Shown one piece after another: positions 1 to 8,529 of a stretch of 64,000 nt of DNA (position 1 is its first letter; each line of letters opens with the position of its first letter). This stretch comes from an uncultured Lachnospiraceae bacterium (GTDB lineage Bacteria; Bacillota; Clostridia; Lachnospirales; Lachnospiraceae), in contig CAJUNR010000001.1 in NCBI GenBank assembly GCA_910587765.1, positions 1 to 64,000 on the forward strand. Direction: 5' to 3'. The notes below the pieces were generated by a model, which did no database searches, had not been told where the DNA came from, and saw only the letters and a program-made list of their open reading frames with translations. The position numbers were made by a program, and so were the translations under genes.

Positions 1-386
1 TTTCCCGCAACTCCCCCGCCTTCCAGACCATCAGCTCCATGATTATGATGCCCCTGACCTTTGTTTCCGGTGCGTATATCCCCACCACCATCATGCCCGG
101 CTTTCTCCTGCCCATCGTCTATCTGAATCCGCTGACCTATACGACCTCCATTTTCCGCTATATTGCCCTGGGAGCGCACACGCTGGTCACGGAGGAACTG
201 ATAGAACAGGGCATAGCGTTTGACCTTGGCGGATTTGTGATCACGCCGCTGACCGGGCTGGCCATCACCATGTTGATCGGGGCATTTTTCTTCGTGCTAT
301 GCGTCCGCAAATTTGACCGGGCGGACTTCTCCACTATCAAGGTCGCTACAGGGATGCGGGGTGGCGGGGCCGCTGCCAGGAGGTAA
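1..386 (+). CDS. ABC-2 type transporter permease, C-terminal part
   Basis: The reading frame is open from the first bases, so this is the 3' end of a longer gene. The visible ~128 residues hold hydrophobic segments typical of an ABC-2 exporter permease: a loop with SGAYIPTTIMPG, a segment ending YLNPLTYTTSIFRY, and a last helix (TGLAITMLIGAFFFVLCVRKF) before a short basic tail. The NPLTY motif before the final helices is common in DrrB/YhfP-type ABC-2 permeases. The stop is followed after 3 nt by the ATG of the ATPase gene, and that gene's ribosome site AGGAGG lies inside this gene's last codons, so the two are co-transcribed and probably translationally coupled. The transported substrate cannot be told. 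Confidence 0.75.
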   Translation, partial: SRNSPAFQTISSMIMMPLTFVSGAYIPTTIMPGFLLPIVYLNPLTYTTSIFRYIALGAHTLVTEELIEQGIAFDLGGFVITPLTGLAITMLIGAFFFVLCVRKFDRADFSTIKVATGMRGGGAAARR

Positions 387-389
387 CTT

Positions 390-1271
390 ATGGAATTGCA
401 AATGGAAGCTGTAACAAAAAATTACAAGAGCAAACAGGTCCTGAAGGGGATTTCCCTTATCATGGGAGCGGGAGTCTATGGTCTGCTGGGTCCCAATGGA
501 GCAGGAAAAACCACCATGATCCGGATACTGGCCGACGTACTGCGCCCCACAAACGGACGTGTCCTGTATGACGGGAAGGACATTCGCACTGTGGGGGATG
601 AATACCGGGCGAAAATCGGCTATCTGCCCCAGGATGCCAGCTTTTACGGCGATTTTACCGGCAGGGATTATCTGGAATACTCGGCGGCGCTGAAAGGGAT
701 GGAAAAGGCCCGCGCGAAAAAGCGGATCGAGGAACTGGCCCGCAGCGTCGGCCTTTGGGACGATCTGAAACGGAAATGCACCGCCTACTCCGGCGGGATG
801 CAGCGCAGGCTGGGGATTGCCCAGGCCCTTCTGGACGACCCGGAGATTTTGATTTTGGATGAACCCACCTCCGGCCTGGACCCCTATGAGCGGATCAAGT
901 TCCGCAACATTATCTCCTCCTATGCGAAGGACCGTCTGGTGCTGCTCTCCACCCATATCGTATCCGACGTGGAGCAGATCGCCGCGCAGATCATGATGAT
1001 GGAGTATGGTACCATCCAGCACATCCACACGGGCGAGGAATATGTCCGTATGATGGAGGGCCGGGTCTGGCTGGCGGAGATGCCATCCGAACAGCTTATG
1101 GCCTGTCAAAACCGGGCTGTCATCAGCAATGTCAGGGCAAAAAATGACCTCATGGAGGTTCGCATCATCGAGGACACAAAGCCTGTCCCTGACGCGGTAC
1201 AGGCCGTACCGACACTGGAGGACGCCTATCTGTATCTTTTCAACTACTTGCCTGGAAAGGCCGGGAGGTAA
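390..1271 (+). CDS. ABC transporter ATP-binding protein
   Basis: 293 residues, the usual size for an ABC-2 exporter ATPase with a C-terminal extension. Walker A is GPNGAGKT (residues 34-41), the signature YSGGMQRR is at 133-140, and Walker B with the catalytic Glu is ILILDEPT (153-160). The H-loop is STHIVSDVEQ. The last ~80 residues are not part of the nucleotide-binding fold and resemble the substrate- or permease-facing tail of CcmA/DrrA-type ATPases. It drives transport by the downstream permease, possibly also with the truncated permease upstream. The ATG start is preceded by AGGAGG with 7-nt spacing. Substrate unknown; antimicrobial peptide or lipid export are general possibilities only. 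Confidence 0.9.
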   Translation: MELQMEAVTKNYKSKQVLKGISLIMGAGVYGLLGPNGAGKTTMIRILADVLRPTNGRVLYDGKDIRTVGDEYRAKIGYLPQDASFYGDFTGRDYLEYSAALKGMEKARAKKRIEELARSVGLWDDLKRKCTAYSGGMQRRLGIAQALLDDPEILILDEPTSGLDPYERIKFRNIISSYAKDRLVLLSTHIVSDVEQIAAQIMMMEYGTIQHIHTGEEYVRMMEGRVWLAEMPSEQLMACQNRAVISNVRAKNDLMEVRIIEDTKPVPDAVQAVPTLEDAYLYLFNYLPGKAGR

Positions 1272-1275
1272 TGCT

Positions 1276-2478
1276 ATGTCATTATTTCGATTTGAACTGC
1301 GAAAACTGCTGTTTAACAGGAAAACCCTGCTTTTGCTGCTATGCCTGTTTGTCCTTTACAGTGTGGTCGGTCTGACCTCCACCATGTTCCTGATCGGCGG
1401 CAATGACAGCTACCGCGCTTACGAGGAACTGGCCGCCGCCTGGGAAGGTTCATTTGACAGCGAAAAGGCCGCGGAAGCGGAAATGATCTATCATGAGGTC
1501 AGCGCCCGGTACGGCACGGATGCCCGGATGATCGCCCGGAGCGTCAAAGACCAACCGGAGATTATTCTGGCGGTGAACTACCACGCCTATACCGAACGGG
1601 TGGAGGAGTATTGGAACGGCACGCCGCCGGAGAGCGCCGAGAACTCCTATGGGATCGCCCTTCTGCAAGGTAAGATCGCGGAATTGGAAAGCCAGGGGAA
1701 ACAGGATACCTTTGCCTATCGGGAGTTGTCCGCCGCCCTGCAAAGACTGGAAGAACTGGGGGAGCCGGAGTTTGTGGGCGCCCTGTTGTGGGAAAATCTG
1801 TTCAACAACTGGGGAGAGCATATGATGCAGTTCCTGCTGTTCGTGCCGTTGGCCTTTGTCATCGCCCCGGTATTCGCCATGGAGCGCTCCAGCGGCATGG
1901 ATAATCTGATTTTAAGTTCCCGGAACGGCAGGCGGAAGATCGTCACGGCAAAATTGCTTAGCACACTCGCCGCCTCCACAGTTGTGGTCGCGCTGTATCT
2001 GGCCGCTACGTTTCTGTTCGGCTTTCTGCCGCATGGAAGCTTCCACGGCTGGGACGCCGCCATCCAGTCCATCCCTGCTTATGCCCGGTCCATGTTCCCT
2101 TGGAAGGTCTGGCAGCTTGCCGCGGTCGGGGCCGCATGGCTCATTTTTACCGGCGCGGCCTATAGTCTGATCATCTGTTTTATTTCCTCGCGCATGAAAA
2201 GCCAGATGGGGACTGCGGGGGTCAGTCTGGCGATCCTGTTTGTGAATGTGGGGCTGGCGGCGATGGGCGATGCCGTCGCGCAGAGGCTTGGTGCGCTTGT
2301 GGATTTCGGGCTGGCAAATGTCACACTGATGAAAGAGGTGTTCGGCGGATATAAAGTTTTCGATGTGTTCGGAATGTGTATCAGTTATCCGGTCATGGCG
2401 GTTTTTGTTTTGGGCGCTATTGCCGCCGTTGCTGCTTTTGGAACTTACCGGGGGCAGAAAAGCAGAGCTTTACCGTAA
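1276..2478 (+). CDS. ABC transporter permease with large extracytoplasmic loop
   Basis: 400 residues from ATG 1276, chosen because GGGAGG lies just upstream and the protein then begins with the expected short basic stretch MSLFRFELRKLLFNRK before a first membrane helix. A polar region of ~150 residues (roughly 60-190) follows and should sit outside the membrane. At least five more hydrophobic segments follow, from FLLFVPLAFVIAPVF to the final VMAVFVLGAIAAVAAF. This one-helix, large-loop, helix-bundle layout is that of ABC-2 family permeases. It starts 4 nt after the ATPase stop, so it is the membrane partner of that protein. The operon ends at the hairpin at 2545-2577. Confidence 0.8.
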   Translation: MSLFRFELRKLLFNRKTLLLLLCLFVLYSVVGLTSTMFLIGGNDSYRAYEELAAAWEGSFDSEKAAEAEMIYHEVSARYGTDARMIARSVKDQPEIILAVNYHAYTERVEEYWNGTPPESAENSYGIALLQGKIAELESQGKQDTFAYRELSAALQRLEELGEPEFVGALLWENLFNNWGEHMMQFLLFVPLAFVIAPVFAMERSSGMDNLILSSRNGRRKIVTAKLLSTLAASTVVVALYLAATFLFGFLPHGSFHGWDAAIQSIPAYARSMFPWKVWQLAAVGAAWLIFTGAAYSLIICFISSRMKSQMGTAGVSLAILFVNVGLAAMGDAVAQRLGALVDFGLANVTLMKEVFGGYKVFDVFGMCISYPVMAVFVLGAIAAVAAFGTYRGQKSRALP

Positions 2479-2544
2479 TCATTCATGTACATGTCCTCCT
2501 GCGACGATGCAGGTGTTGCCTACAGTTAAGATTTTGCACCTCAA

Positions 2545-2577
2545 AAAGCGGAACCGTCTGTCAAACAGTTCCGCTTT
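2545..2577. terminator. bidirectional rho-independent terminator
   Basis: The arms AAAGCGGAAC (2545-2554) and GTTCCGCTTT (2568-2577) pair perfectly, and an inner CTGT/ACAG pair extends the stem. There is an A-run on the left and a T-rich right side. It lies between the ABC permease gene (+) and the convergent HPr-like gene (-), so it can end both transcripts. Confidence 0.8.
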
Positions 2578-2585
2578 GTCTCTGT

Positions 2586-2846
2586 CTATGATCCGCCGCA
2601 CAAAATTTTCTCAATCCGCTCCAGCACCGACTCTTCCTCCTGTTCGCTGTCCACAAGGACCTCTATCTGATCCCATTGATGAACGCCAAGCGCAAGCACC
2701 TTCTGCATCTCCCTGACACTGACCATCTTCTTCCCCGACTTGAGAAACACATGCGCGCCTTCCGCCAGAACCGTCTGCGCCAGAGAGGAGGCGACTGCCA
2801 GATGAATGCCTCCCGGCACTCCCACCTGAATCTTCTTCCTGATCAT
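2586..2846 (-). CDS. HPr-family phosphocarrier-like protein
   Basis: 86 residues, the length of HPr. Aligned without gaps to HPr, the phosphorylatable His is present at residue 15 (GGIHLAVA), but the near-invariant Arg-17 and Pro-18 of the HARPA motif are replaced (HLAV). The regulatory Ser-46 position holds Glu (VREMQKV). It would therefore be a specialised phosphocarrier that HPr kinase cannot modify at residue 46. It is the last gene of the glucitol PTS operon, 10 nt after srlB, which suggests a dedicated partner for this PTS. The ATG at 2846 gives the HPr-like N-terminus; its ribosome site is weak (GAAAG). A longer upstream start would run into srlB and adds unrelated sequence. Confidence 0.7.
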   Translation of the reverse strand: MIRKKIQVGVPGGIHLAVASSLAQTVLAEGAHVFLKSGKKMVSVREMQKVLALGVHQWDQIEVLVDSEQEEESVLERIEKILCGGS

Positions 2847-2856
2847 CGGCTTTCGG

Positions 2857-3216
2857 CTATGCCAGAATACGGATGACGCTTCCGATCTTGAGAATCGGAA
2901 CCTCCGCCTCTTCCACAACCATACTTCCCGGCAGACCGTCTTCGGCGCCATTGAACTGGATGGAAATATGGCCCAGCGCCTCCAGATTTTTCTGCATCAC
3001 ATGGCCGGTCACCAGAATCCGATACTGCTTTCCGTCGATTTCCAGCGTCTGTCCCGGCTCAATGACCGCGTCTGCCTTCTTCACGTCGATGCTGTAGCAG
3101 TAATCTTTCAGCGTATCCGGCGCACTGTCACCGAATAAAATGACTGTCTTCTCCTCCGCAAACGCAGATGCCAGATCGCCAACACCTTTTACCGTATTCT
3201 CATAGATTGCTTTCAT
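2857..3216 (-). CDS. srlB: PTS glucitol/sorbitol transporter subunit IIA
   Basis: 119 residues, matching the size of the glucitol-family EIIA (SrlB/GutB). Typical features are the N-terminal IYENTVKGVGDLA, a GQTLEIDGKQYRI strand, VTGHVMQKNLEALGH, and the C-terminal IGSVIRI. His residues in this region (for example TGHV and LGHIS) are candidates for the phosphorylated residue. The cytoplasmic IIA takes phosphate from HPr and passes it to the IIB domain of SrlE or of the fused protein at 8709. Start is ATG 3216, 9 nt from GGAGG; a TTG directly upstream is too close to the ribosome site. It is the only glucitol-family IIA in the window, so both EIIBC proteins would have to share it. Confidence 0.92.
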   Translation of the reverse strand: MKAIYENTVKGVGDLASAFAEEKTVILFGDSAPDTLKDYCYSIDVKKADAVIEPGQTLEIDGKQYRILVTGHVMQKNLEALGHISIQFNGAEDGLPGSMVVEEAEVPILKIGSVIRILA

Positions 3217-3268
3217 CAAATTCTACCTCCATTATAGTTCCGCTCCTGCCCGTTCAGCACACGGTTCG

Positions 3269-3311
3269 CAGATCAATTCCCGGCCCCCTTCGGCGTCCGC
3301 TCATTGATCTG
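3269..3311 (-). other. long stem-loop in the gutR-srlB intergenic region
   Basis: The arms CAGATCAAT (3269-3277) and ATTGATCTG (3303-3311) are perfectly complementary, with a 25-nt GC-rich loop region. It lies between the gutR stop (3335) and the srlB start (3216), on the operon transcript. There is no T-run, so it is unlikely to be a plain terminator. It could be an RNA processing or stability element, or an antitermination target, since the gutR product belongs to a family that includes RNA antiterminators. Confidence 0.5.
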
Positions 3312-3334
3312 TGCGCTTCCCGGGCATCCTGTTT

Positions 3335-5245
3335 TTATATGTTTTCAAATAACTCGTTGTTTTTAATCATGTACAATACAAATTCATTTCCCGATTTCAG
3401 CTTTGAGATCTCCTCCACCATCGTCTCATCGGAGGAAATCACCAGCAGCTCATTGTAAATATGTATCAGAATGTCATCGTACAGCTCCGACGTCTGCGGC
3501 AGCGCCAGGAACAGCAGGAAACGGATTCCCGGTTCCGTGCGCTCGGCCGATCCCACCGCCAGTATCACCCGTTCTCCCGGATACTGCAGATGCGGAAATC
3601 CTACGTTCCTGTCAAAGAGCATCGTGCTTTTCTCTTCTCTGGCAAGAAGCGCTTCTTTAAAATCCGCTTCCAGCACACCCTCTTCAATCAGCCGGTCCGT
3701 CACATACTGCATGGCTTCCGGCCAGGAACATCCGCCATCCAGCACATAGAAATGTTCCGGTTCGAGAATAGCCGCAATCAGGGAATTAATCCCGGTCTTG
3801 AGCGGAATCTCCAGGCATTCCAGATACTTCAGCCGTTCGATCCGCCTCAGGACTTCCACTTCATCGAAGATCTCTTCCAGATGGATCACCGGAACGAGCT
3901 CCGATTCGTATTTTCTGGACGTGGAGATGATCAGATCAAAATCTTCCCTGCCCTCCGCGTCCTTCTCCGACAGAAGTTCAAATTCGGTCTGATCCGACAT
4001 CAGTTTTCCGAGACGCACCTGAATCAGTTTTCCCGAGACGGCTCCCTGCGCGCAGACAATCCCCACCCGGAAAGCCCTGCGGTTTTTATTGTGCTGCTCT
4101 TCCAGAAAGAGGCCGAAATAGGAAGCGAGAAATCCAAGCTCATCTTCCACCACCAGAAACTCGGTTTCCTCCTCGATAACCTTTCTGGCCAGCTCCGCCA
4201 TCCGGTACGCCAGAGGAAATTTTTCCCGAATCTCCGCCAGCGCGTAATTTCTGATATAGAATCGGTATTTCAGACGGTTCAGCATGAAATTGATGTGATA
4301 GACGAAATCGTCCAGCAGATCGGTGGGCGAGATATGGAAATTCATATCCTCCGCAATCCGGTTCAGGATTTCCACCACCAGTTCCGCCACCTCTTCGCTG
4401 ATCTCCGGCGCCTGCTGCCCTTCCCGGTTCATGGGTGTGCGCATCCCGGCTATAGGGAGCGAGAGGAACAGGATCTCCTCCATCGGAATCCGCACCTGAA
4501 AAATCTCTATGGTCCGCTCGACAATCTTCTCCGCAAAGCGGTATGCGGTCGTCTGCTCCAGTTCATGATATTTCTCCTGAAGGCTGCTCAGCGGGTGTTC
4601 GTTCAGCACCCGGTCGACCATCAGCGTATACGAGCGCATGAAATACTGGGTGGTAATGTAGTCGAGTCCGTACTCCCGGCAGCAGTCGTTGACCATACTT
4701 TCCAGATCTTCGTCCAGCAGAAAGGAATCATACACCTGATCGTAAAGCTGTTCCAGCAGAAACATCCGTAATTGCAGTTCCTCCCCTTCCAGGCGAATCC
4801 CGGTATTGGTTTTGCCAACAATCTGAAGCTGATAACCGGCCAGCATCTCCCGAAGCCGTTTCAGATCCTGATTGATCGTCGTGCGGCCCACGCAGATCTC
4901 GTCCGCCAGATCGTCGATGAGCAGCGCGCCTTCCTCGTGCATCAGCCGGTTCATGATGTAACCGTACCGCTTTGCCGGTGAATTCATATAATCGTTCCGG
5001 CTGTATACCTCCTGCTTTTTTTCCTGAAACGCTCTGTCGTCCAGCACGAAAAGCGTATACCTCCCCGATACGGATTCCACCAGGGCGCTCCCTGCCAGTA
5101 TCTGATTCAGTTCCCTGATGTCGTTTCGGATCGTCTTGGTACCGACTTTCAGCTTGTCTGCCAGACTTTCCAGCCTGGCAGTCCTGCGAAGTTCCATAAT
5201 ATCCAGAATCTGCGCGATTCTGCTGTCCGGTGTTCCTGCTGTCAT
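3335..5245 (-). CDS. gutR: BglG/MtlR-type PRD transcriptional regulator of the glucitol operon
   Basis: 636 residues from ATG 5245, preceded by GGGGGGAAG. Order of domains: N-terminal winged HTH (about 5-60, VGTKTIRNDIREL), a second HTH (about 95-150, VGRTTINQDLKRL), PRD1 (about 175-290), PRD2 (about 290-390, HINFMLNRLKY with His 318), an EIIB-like P-loop domain with Cys 398 (GIVCAQGAVSG), and an EIIA-like domain with His 552 (NVGFPHLQYPG). This is the layout of DNA-binding PTS-controlled activators such as MtlR and GutR, not of short RNA-binding antiterminators. Phosphorylation by HPr and by the glucitol EII would report sugar availability. It lies inside the glucitol operon, between the dehydrogenase and srlB, so the operon is probably self-activating. 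Confidence 0.88.
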   Translation of the reverse strand: MTAGTPDSRIAQILDIMELRRTARLESLADKLKVGTKTIRNDIRELNQILAGSALVESVSGRYTLFVLDDRAFQEKKQEVYSRNDYMNSPAKRYGYIMNRLMHEEGALLIDDLADEICVGRTTINQDLKRLREMLAGYQLQIVGKTNTGIRLEGEELQLRMFLLEQLYDQVYDSFLLDEDLESMVNDCCREYGLDYITTQYFMRSYTLMVDRVLNEHPLSSLQEKYHELEQTTAYRFAEKIVERTIEIFQVRIPMEEILFLSLPIAGMRTPMNREGQQAPEISEEVAELVVEILNRIAEDMNFHISPTDLLDDFVYHINFMLNRLKYRFYIRNYALAEIREKFPLAYRMAELARKVIEEETEFLVVEDELGFLASYFGLFLEEQHNKNRRAFRVGIVCAQGAVSGKLIQVRLGKLMSDQTEFELLSEKDAEGREDFDLIISTSRKYESELVPVIHLEEIFDEVEVLRRIERLKYLECLEIPLKTGINSLIAAILEPEHFYVLDGGCSWPEAMQYVTDRLIEEGVLEADFKEALLAREEKSTMLFDRNVGFPHLQYPGERVILAVGSAERTEPGIRFLLFLALPQTSELYDDILIHIYNELLVISSDETMVEEISKLKSGNEFVLYMIKNNELFENI

Positions 5246-5315
5246 AACGTTCTTCCCCCCGATTAAATATAACATCATCCGCGGACAAGCGGCGTCTTTC
5301 TTCCTGCCTGTATTT

Positions 5316-5321
5316 ATTATA
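5316..5321 (-). promoter_or_regulatory. possible internal promoter -10 for gutR
   Basis: In the 137-bp gap between the dehydrogenase gene and gutR, the minus strand reads TATAAT at 5321-5316, about 70 nt before the gutR start. No good -35 is visible (TTTTAT at about 18 nt). It could give low constitutive gutR expression. Confidence 0.3.
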
Positions 5322-5382
5322 CAAGAAATCTCTCCGCAATAAAAGCAGATTCCTGCCGGAGGAAGCCTGTTTTGGACCGGAA

Positions 5383-6195
5383 CTACCCTCTCGTCTTCCC
5401 TCCTGCCACATTGAAGGTTACGCCATGGACATAGGACGCTTTCTCGCTTCCCAGATAGCAGACCATATCCGCCACTTCCGCAAGCTTTCCGGAACGTCCC
5501 AGAGGGGTCGTGGATGTCTTGCTGTATCCTGCCCGAAGCTCGTCAATGGTAATACCTCTTGTGTACGCCAGCGCCGTCTCATATCCGATGGTGCGCAGCC
5601 CTGTAGCCTCCATAATGCCGGGCGCCACGCCGACGACCCGAACCCCTTTTCTTCCCAGTTCCTTCGCCCAGGATCTGGTGAAGGAGTTCACCGCATTCTT
5701 GGTCGCCGCGTAGATGCTCTGTCCCTCGGAGCCTTCCAGACCGCTCTCGGAAGACATATTGATGATCACGCCGTCTTTCTTCTCCACCATGACGCGTCCC
5801 GCCGCCTGTGCGCACAGATAGACGCCTTTCAGGTTCACATTTACGACTTTGTCAAACACCGCGTCGTCGAGCTCAAACTCTCCGTGGGGAGCCGCATCGT
5901 CCACCAGCAGTCTGGGAATGTTGATTCCCGCATTGTTCACCAGAATGTCCACGGTGCCGAATGTTTCCACCGTCTCATCCACCATATGCTCCACGCTTGC
6001 ACGGTCCGTCACGTTGGTCACCACATAGTGGCAGCGGCCGGAATCCGCATCCATCTTCGGCGTTTCCGGGCTCATATCCGCAACCACCACATTGGCTCCC
6101 TGATTCAGAAATTCTTCCGCCACTGCCTTCCCGATTCCGGATGCTCCTCCTGTTACAATCACTGTTTTCCCTTCCAGATTCAACCATGTATTCAT
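5383..6195 (-). CDS. sorbitol-6-phosphate 2-dehydrogenase (SDR family)
   Basis: 270 residues, a classical short-chain dehydrogenase. The cofactor motif TGGASGIG is at 15-22, NNAG at 87-90, catalytic Ser 149, and Tyr 162/Lys 166 in YAATK. The stretches INIPRLLVDDAAP, MSSESGLEGSEGQS and the C-terminal VAGGKTRG are those I associate with Lactobacillus/Clostridium sorbitol-6-phosphate dehydrogenases. It would oxidise the PTS product glucitol-6-phosphate to fructose-6-phosphate with NAD in the cytoplasm. Its place between the PTS membrane genes and the PRD regulator supports that substrate. An L-sorbose-1-phosphate reductase role is the main alternative within the family. Confidence 0.85.
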   Translation of the reverse strand: MNTWLNLEGKTVIVTGGASGIGKAVAEEFLNQGANVVVADMSPETPKMDADSGRCHYVVTNVTDRASVEHMVDETVETFGTVDILVNNAGINIPRLLVDDAAPHGEFELDDAVFDKVVNVNLKGVYLCAQAAGRVMVEKKDGVIINMSSESGLEGSEGQSIYAATKNAVNSFTRSWAKELGRKGVRVVGVAPGIMEATGLRTIGYETALAYTRGITIDELRAGYSKTSTTPLGRSGKLAEVADMVCYLGSEKASYVHGVTFNVAGGKTRG

Positions 6196-6321
6196 TTTTT
6201 CTCTCCTTCTCTATGTTCTGCATCTTCCGTCTCAATACCATCTGCCCGGAACTGTTTTCTTCCGTTTACGGTTTCTGAAAACACTTCTGCATCATTGTTC
6301 CGGAAGATGCTGTTTTAAATT

Positions 6322-7357
6322 TTAATAAAGTCCGATGCTGGCCACCCACGCCACCAGTACCCTCGGCACGCCGACCAGGAATCTGGAGTACAGGACGGAA
6401 GGCACGCCGACCTCCACGGTCTCCGGCTCCGCTTCCGCCAGACCCAGACCTACCGGGATAAAGTCGCAGGCACACTGGGTATTGATCGCAAACAGCGCCG
6501 GAAGCGCCAGGCTCGGAGCGATGTTTCCTTTTCCGATCTCCACGCCGATCATAGTACCGATCACCTGTGCGATGACCGCGCCGGGTCCCAGCAGCGCCGA
6601 CAGCACCGGAATGGAACAGATAAATCCAAGTACGATCAATCCCACGCCGTTTCCGGCCAGCGGAACGAGAAGCTTCGCAAACCAGTCGCCGAAGCCGGAG
6701 CCCTGGATGATGCCGATCAGCATGGCCACGAACGCCATGAAGGGCAGGATCGTTGTGATCATCGACTGCACCGCGTCTCTCGCCGCCTGATAGAGCGTAT
6801 TTACCACCTTGCCGGCTCCCCATGCCGATCTTCTGGATGATGCTGGACTTGCTGGTCTCTCCCAGCGTCTCGGATACTTTTTTATCCGTACTGTATTTGA
6901 ATTTGCGCTCCGGTTCCGCCTTCGGTTCCTCTGTCTGTTCCGTTTCCTTTGCCGGCGCTTCCTCCGCCTGCACCACCGCTTTGTCCGCCGGGCTGATCTG
7001 GTCCGGACCTACCGCCGATACGTAGATATCTTCCGTGATGAATTTTGCCAGCGGACCGCTTTTCCCCACCGGCATGATGTTGACCGTCGGGATTCTCTTC
7101 TGCGGATAGATCCCGCACCGCAGCGTACCGCCGCAGTCGATGACGACCAGAAAAATTTCCTCATCCGGTACGGACGTCTTGAACCCGTTGACCGCCGTAC
7201 AGCCGGTCAGTTTCACGATCTTCTCGATGATATCCGGCTCCGCGCCGCCCCCTGTGATAAAGACCACCTTGTCTTTTCCTTCTTTCGGCATCACGGTCAG
7301 AGGGCCTCCAAAGCCGCCGCTGCCTCTCTCGATCTTAATTGCTCTGTATTCTGCCAT
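6322..7357 (-). pseudogene. srlE: PTS glucitol/sorbitol EIIBC (SrlE), interrupted by a one-base frameshift
   Basis: The first ~178 residues are the EIIB domain of the glucitol family, with phosphorylation motif CGGTLRCG (Cys 75, Cys 81), IPTVN, and a linker rich in Ala/Glu/Lys. After QKIGMG the frame is lost, and the membrane half (AGKVVNTLYQAARDAVQ to VAWVASIGLY, 6322-6816) continues in another frame. Removing one G from the four-G run at 6818-6821 (CCCC on the plus strand) restores GMGAGKVVN and one continuous ~345-residue protein. So this is either a real inactivating slip in a short homopolymer or a sequencing error. The paralogous fused gene at 8709 has the same junction intact. The membrane part matches the C-terminal GutE-type IIC domain. 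Confidence 0.88.
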
Positions 7358-7454
7358 TCTCTCTGTCTCCCCTTTTTATAGAAATCCTTTTTTGATAGTT
7401 CCCCTGCAGTTCCCTTTTCATGAAATGAACTGCTGTTTTCAGGTTTCGCTGTTT

Positions 7455-7994
7455 TCAGAGTGTGTTTTTCAGTTCAATCTTCTGCTGTTTCATAACAAAC
7501 GCAGTCGTAAAATCCGTAATCCATCCGGCGAAGAAATTCATAACCAGACCGACCAGCAGATAGCGGATCGCCAGCGGCGTCGTGCTCAGGCCCAGCGTCG
7601 TGATTCCGTCCGCAATCCCCAGATAGATGAAAATCTCACCCACATTGATGTGCGGAAACATACCGCTGTTCGTATGGCAGTGATAGGTCGAAGCCGCATA
7701 ATAGCTTGGCTTCATCCTCTCCGGCAGGAACTTGCCCATGGACAGTGCCATCGGATTGCCCAGCATAAACGCGGAGAGAAACGGAAGCACTCCGTACGCC
7801 ATGATCACGTTGCCGGAACAAAGCTTCGCAAATTTGTTGATCCGCTCCTGCCCGATCAGGGCGATCAGCGCGTTCATAAACACCAGTAACAACAATACTT
7901 TCGGCACGATGGTTGAGACCCAGCTGACAAATGTAAGCGCTCCCGCGTCAAACAGTCCCATAAAACCTTCTGCTGCATTTACAATCATATTCAT
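7455..7994 (-). CDS. srlA: PTS glucitol/sorbitol transporter subunit IIC (SrlA)
   Basis: 179 residues, the size of SrlA/GutA, with about four to five membrane segments. Family-typical motifs are VFMNALIALIGQERINKFA, LGNPMALSMGKFLPERMKPSYY, CHTNSGMFPHINVGEIF and DFTTAFVMKQ. It forms the sugar-translocating membrane unit together with SrlE and phosphorylates glucitol during uptake. The start ATG 7994 has AAGGAGGT at good spacing. It is followed by srlE after ~97 nt and preceded by gutM after 28 nt. Confidence 0.93.
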   Translation of the reverse strand: MNMIVNAAEGFMGLFDAGALTFVSWVSTIVPKVLLLLVFMNALIALIGQERINKFAKLCSGNVIMAYGVLPFLSAFMLGNPMALSMGKFLPERMKPSYYAASTYHCHTNSGMFPHINVGEIFIYLGIADGITTLGLSTTPLAIRYLLVGLVMNFFAGWITDFTTAFVMKQQKIELKNTL

Positions 7995-8022
7995 ATAGGA
8001 ACCTCCTTCATACAGTTCTGAT

Positions 8023-8505
8023 TCAGCTTCCGCTGTTTTTCAGTTTTGTTTCCTGCGCATGCGGCACCAGACGCCTGAGCGCGCCGGCTGCCTTCACAAG
8101 CGGAGCCGGTTCTTCCGGGAGTTCTCCTCCGGACATCAGGATCCGGTAATTGGACGACGCTTCCAGCACTGCCTTTGTGACGGGCCCGGAAAGGCGTCTG
8201 CTTCGGCAGTCCTCCTTCTGTATCGCCCCCACGTCCATTCCCTCGAAACCTCCCAGGGTACGGACTCTGGCAAACACGGTCACGCCCTGTATGTAACTTC
8301 CTCCCAGGATGTTTCCGCCGCCGTCTATGGCGAACATTGCAATGGCGCCGGCGTGAAATGCTCCTTTGGACTTTCCAATTGCCACGCGTCCCCTCTGTCT
8401 TAGATTTCTGTAGGCCCCCATGAAGCTTCTCATCTGCAGAAAAGTCAGAAGATACTGCAGGGCAAACGCGATACAGAACAGGATGATCAGCGGGATGATG
8501 TTCAT
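8023..8505 (-). CDS. gutM: glucitol operon activator protein GutM
   Basis: 160 residues with one N-terminal membrane helix (IPLIILFCIAFALQYLL) followed by the GutM domain: LRQRGRVAIGKSKGAFHAGAIAMFAID, then GGNILGGSYIQGVTVFARV. GutM is found in glucitol PTS operons of enterobacteria and Firmicutes and is described as an accessory activator. It is the first gene of the minus-strand glucitol operon here (RBS AAAGGAGA). The C-terminal ~60 residues are polar and less conserved. Its exact mechanism is not established; the membrane helix argues for action at the membrane with the PTS rather than as a DNA-binding factor. Confidence 0.9.
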   Translation of the reverse strand: MNIIPLIILFCIAFALQYLLTFLQMRSFMGAYRNLRQRGRVAIGKSKGAFHAGAIAMFAIDGGGNILGGSYIQGVTVFARVRTLGGFEGMDVGAIQKEDCRSRRLSGPVTKAVLEASSNYRILMSGGELPEEPAPLVKAAGALRRLVPHAQETKLKNSGS

Positions 8506-8529
8506 GATTTGTTCTCCTTTCAGAACCGG

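Noticed and set aside
3461..4771. Plus-strand open frame of 436 codons opposite gutR
   Set aside because: No family motif, and the minus-strand PRD regulator explains the sequence fully.
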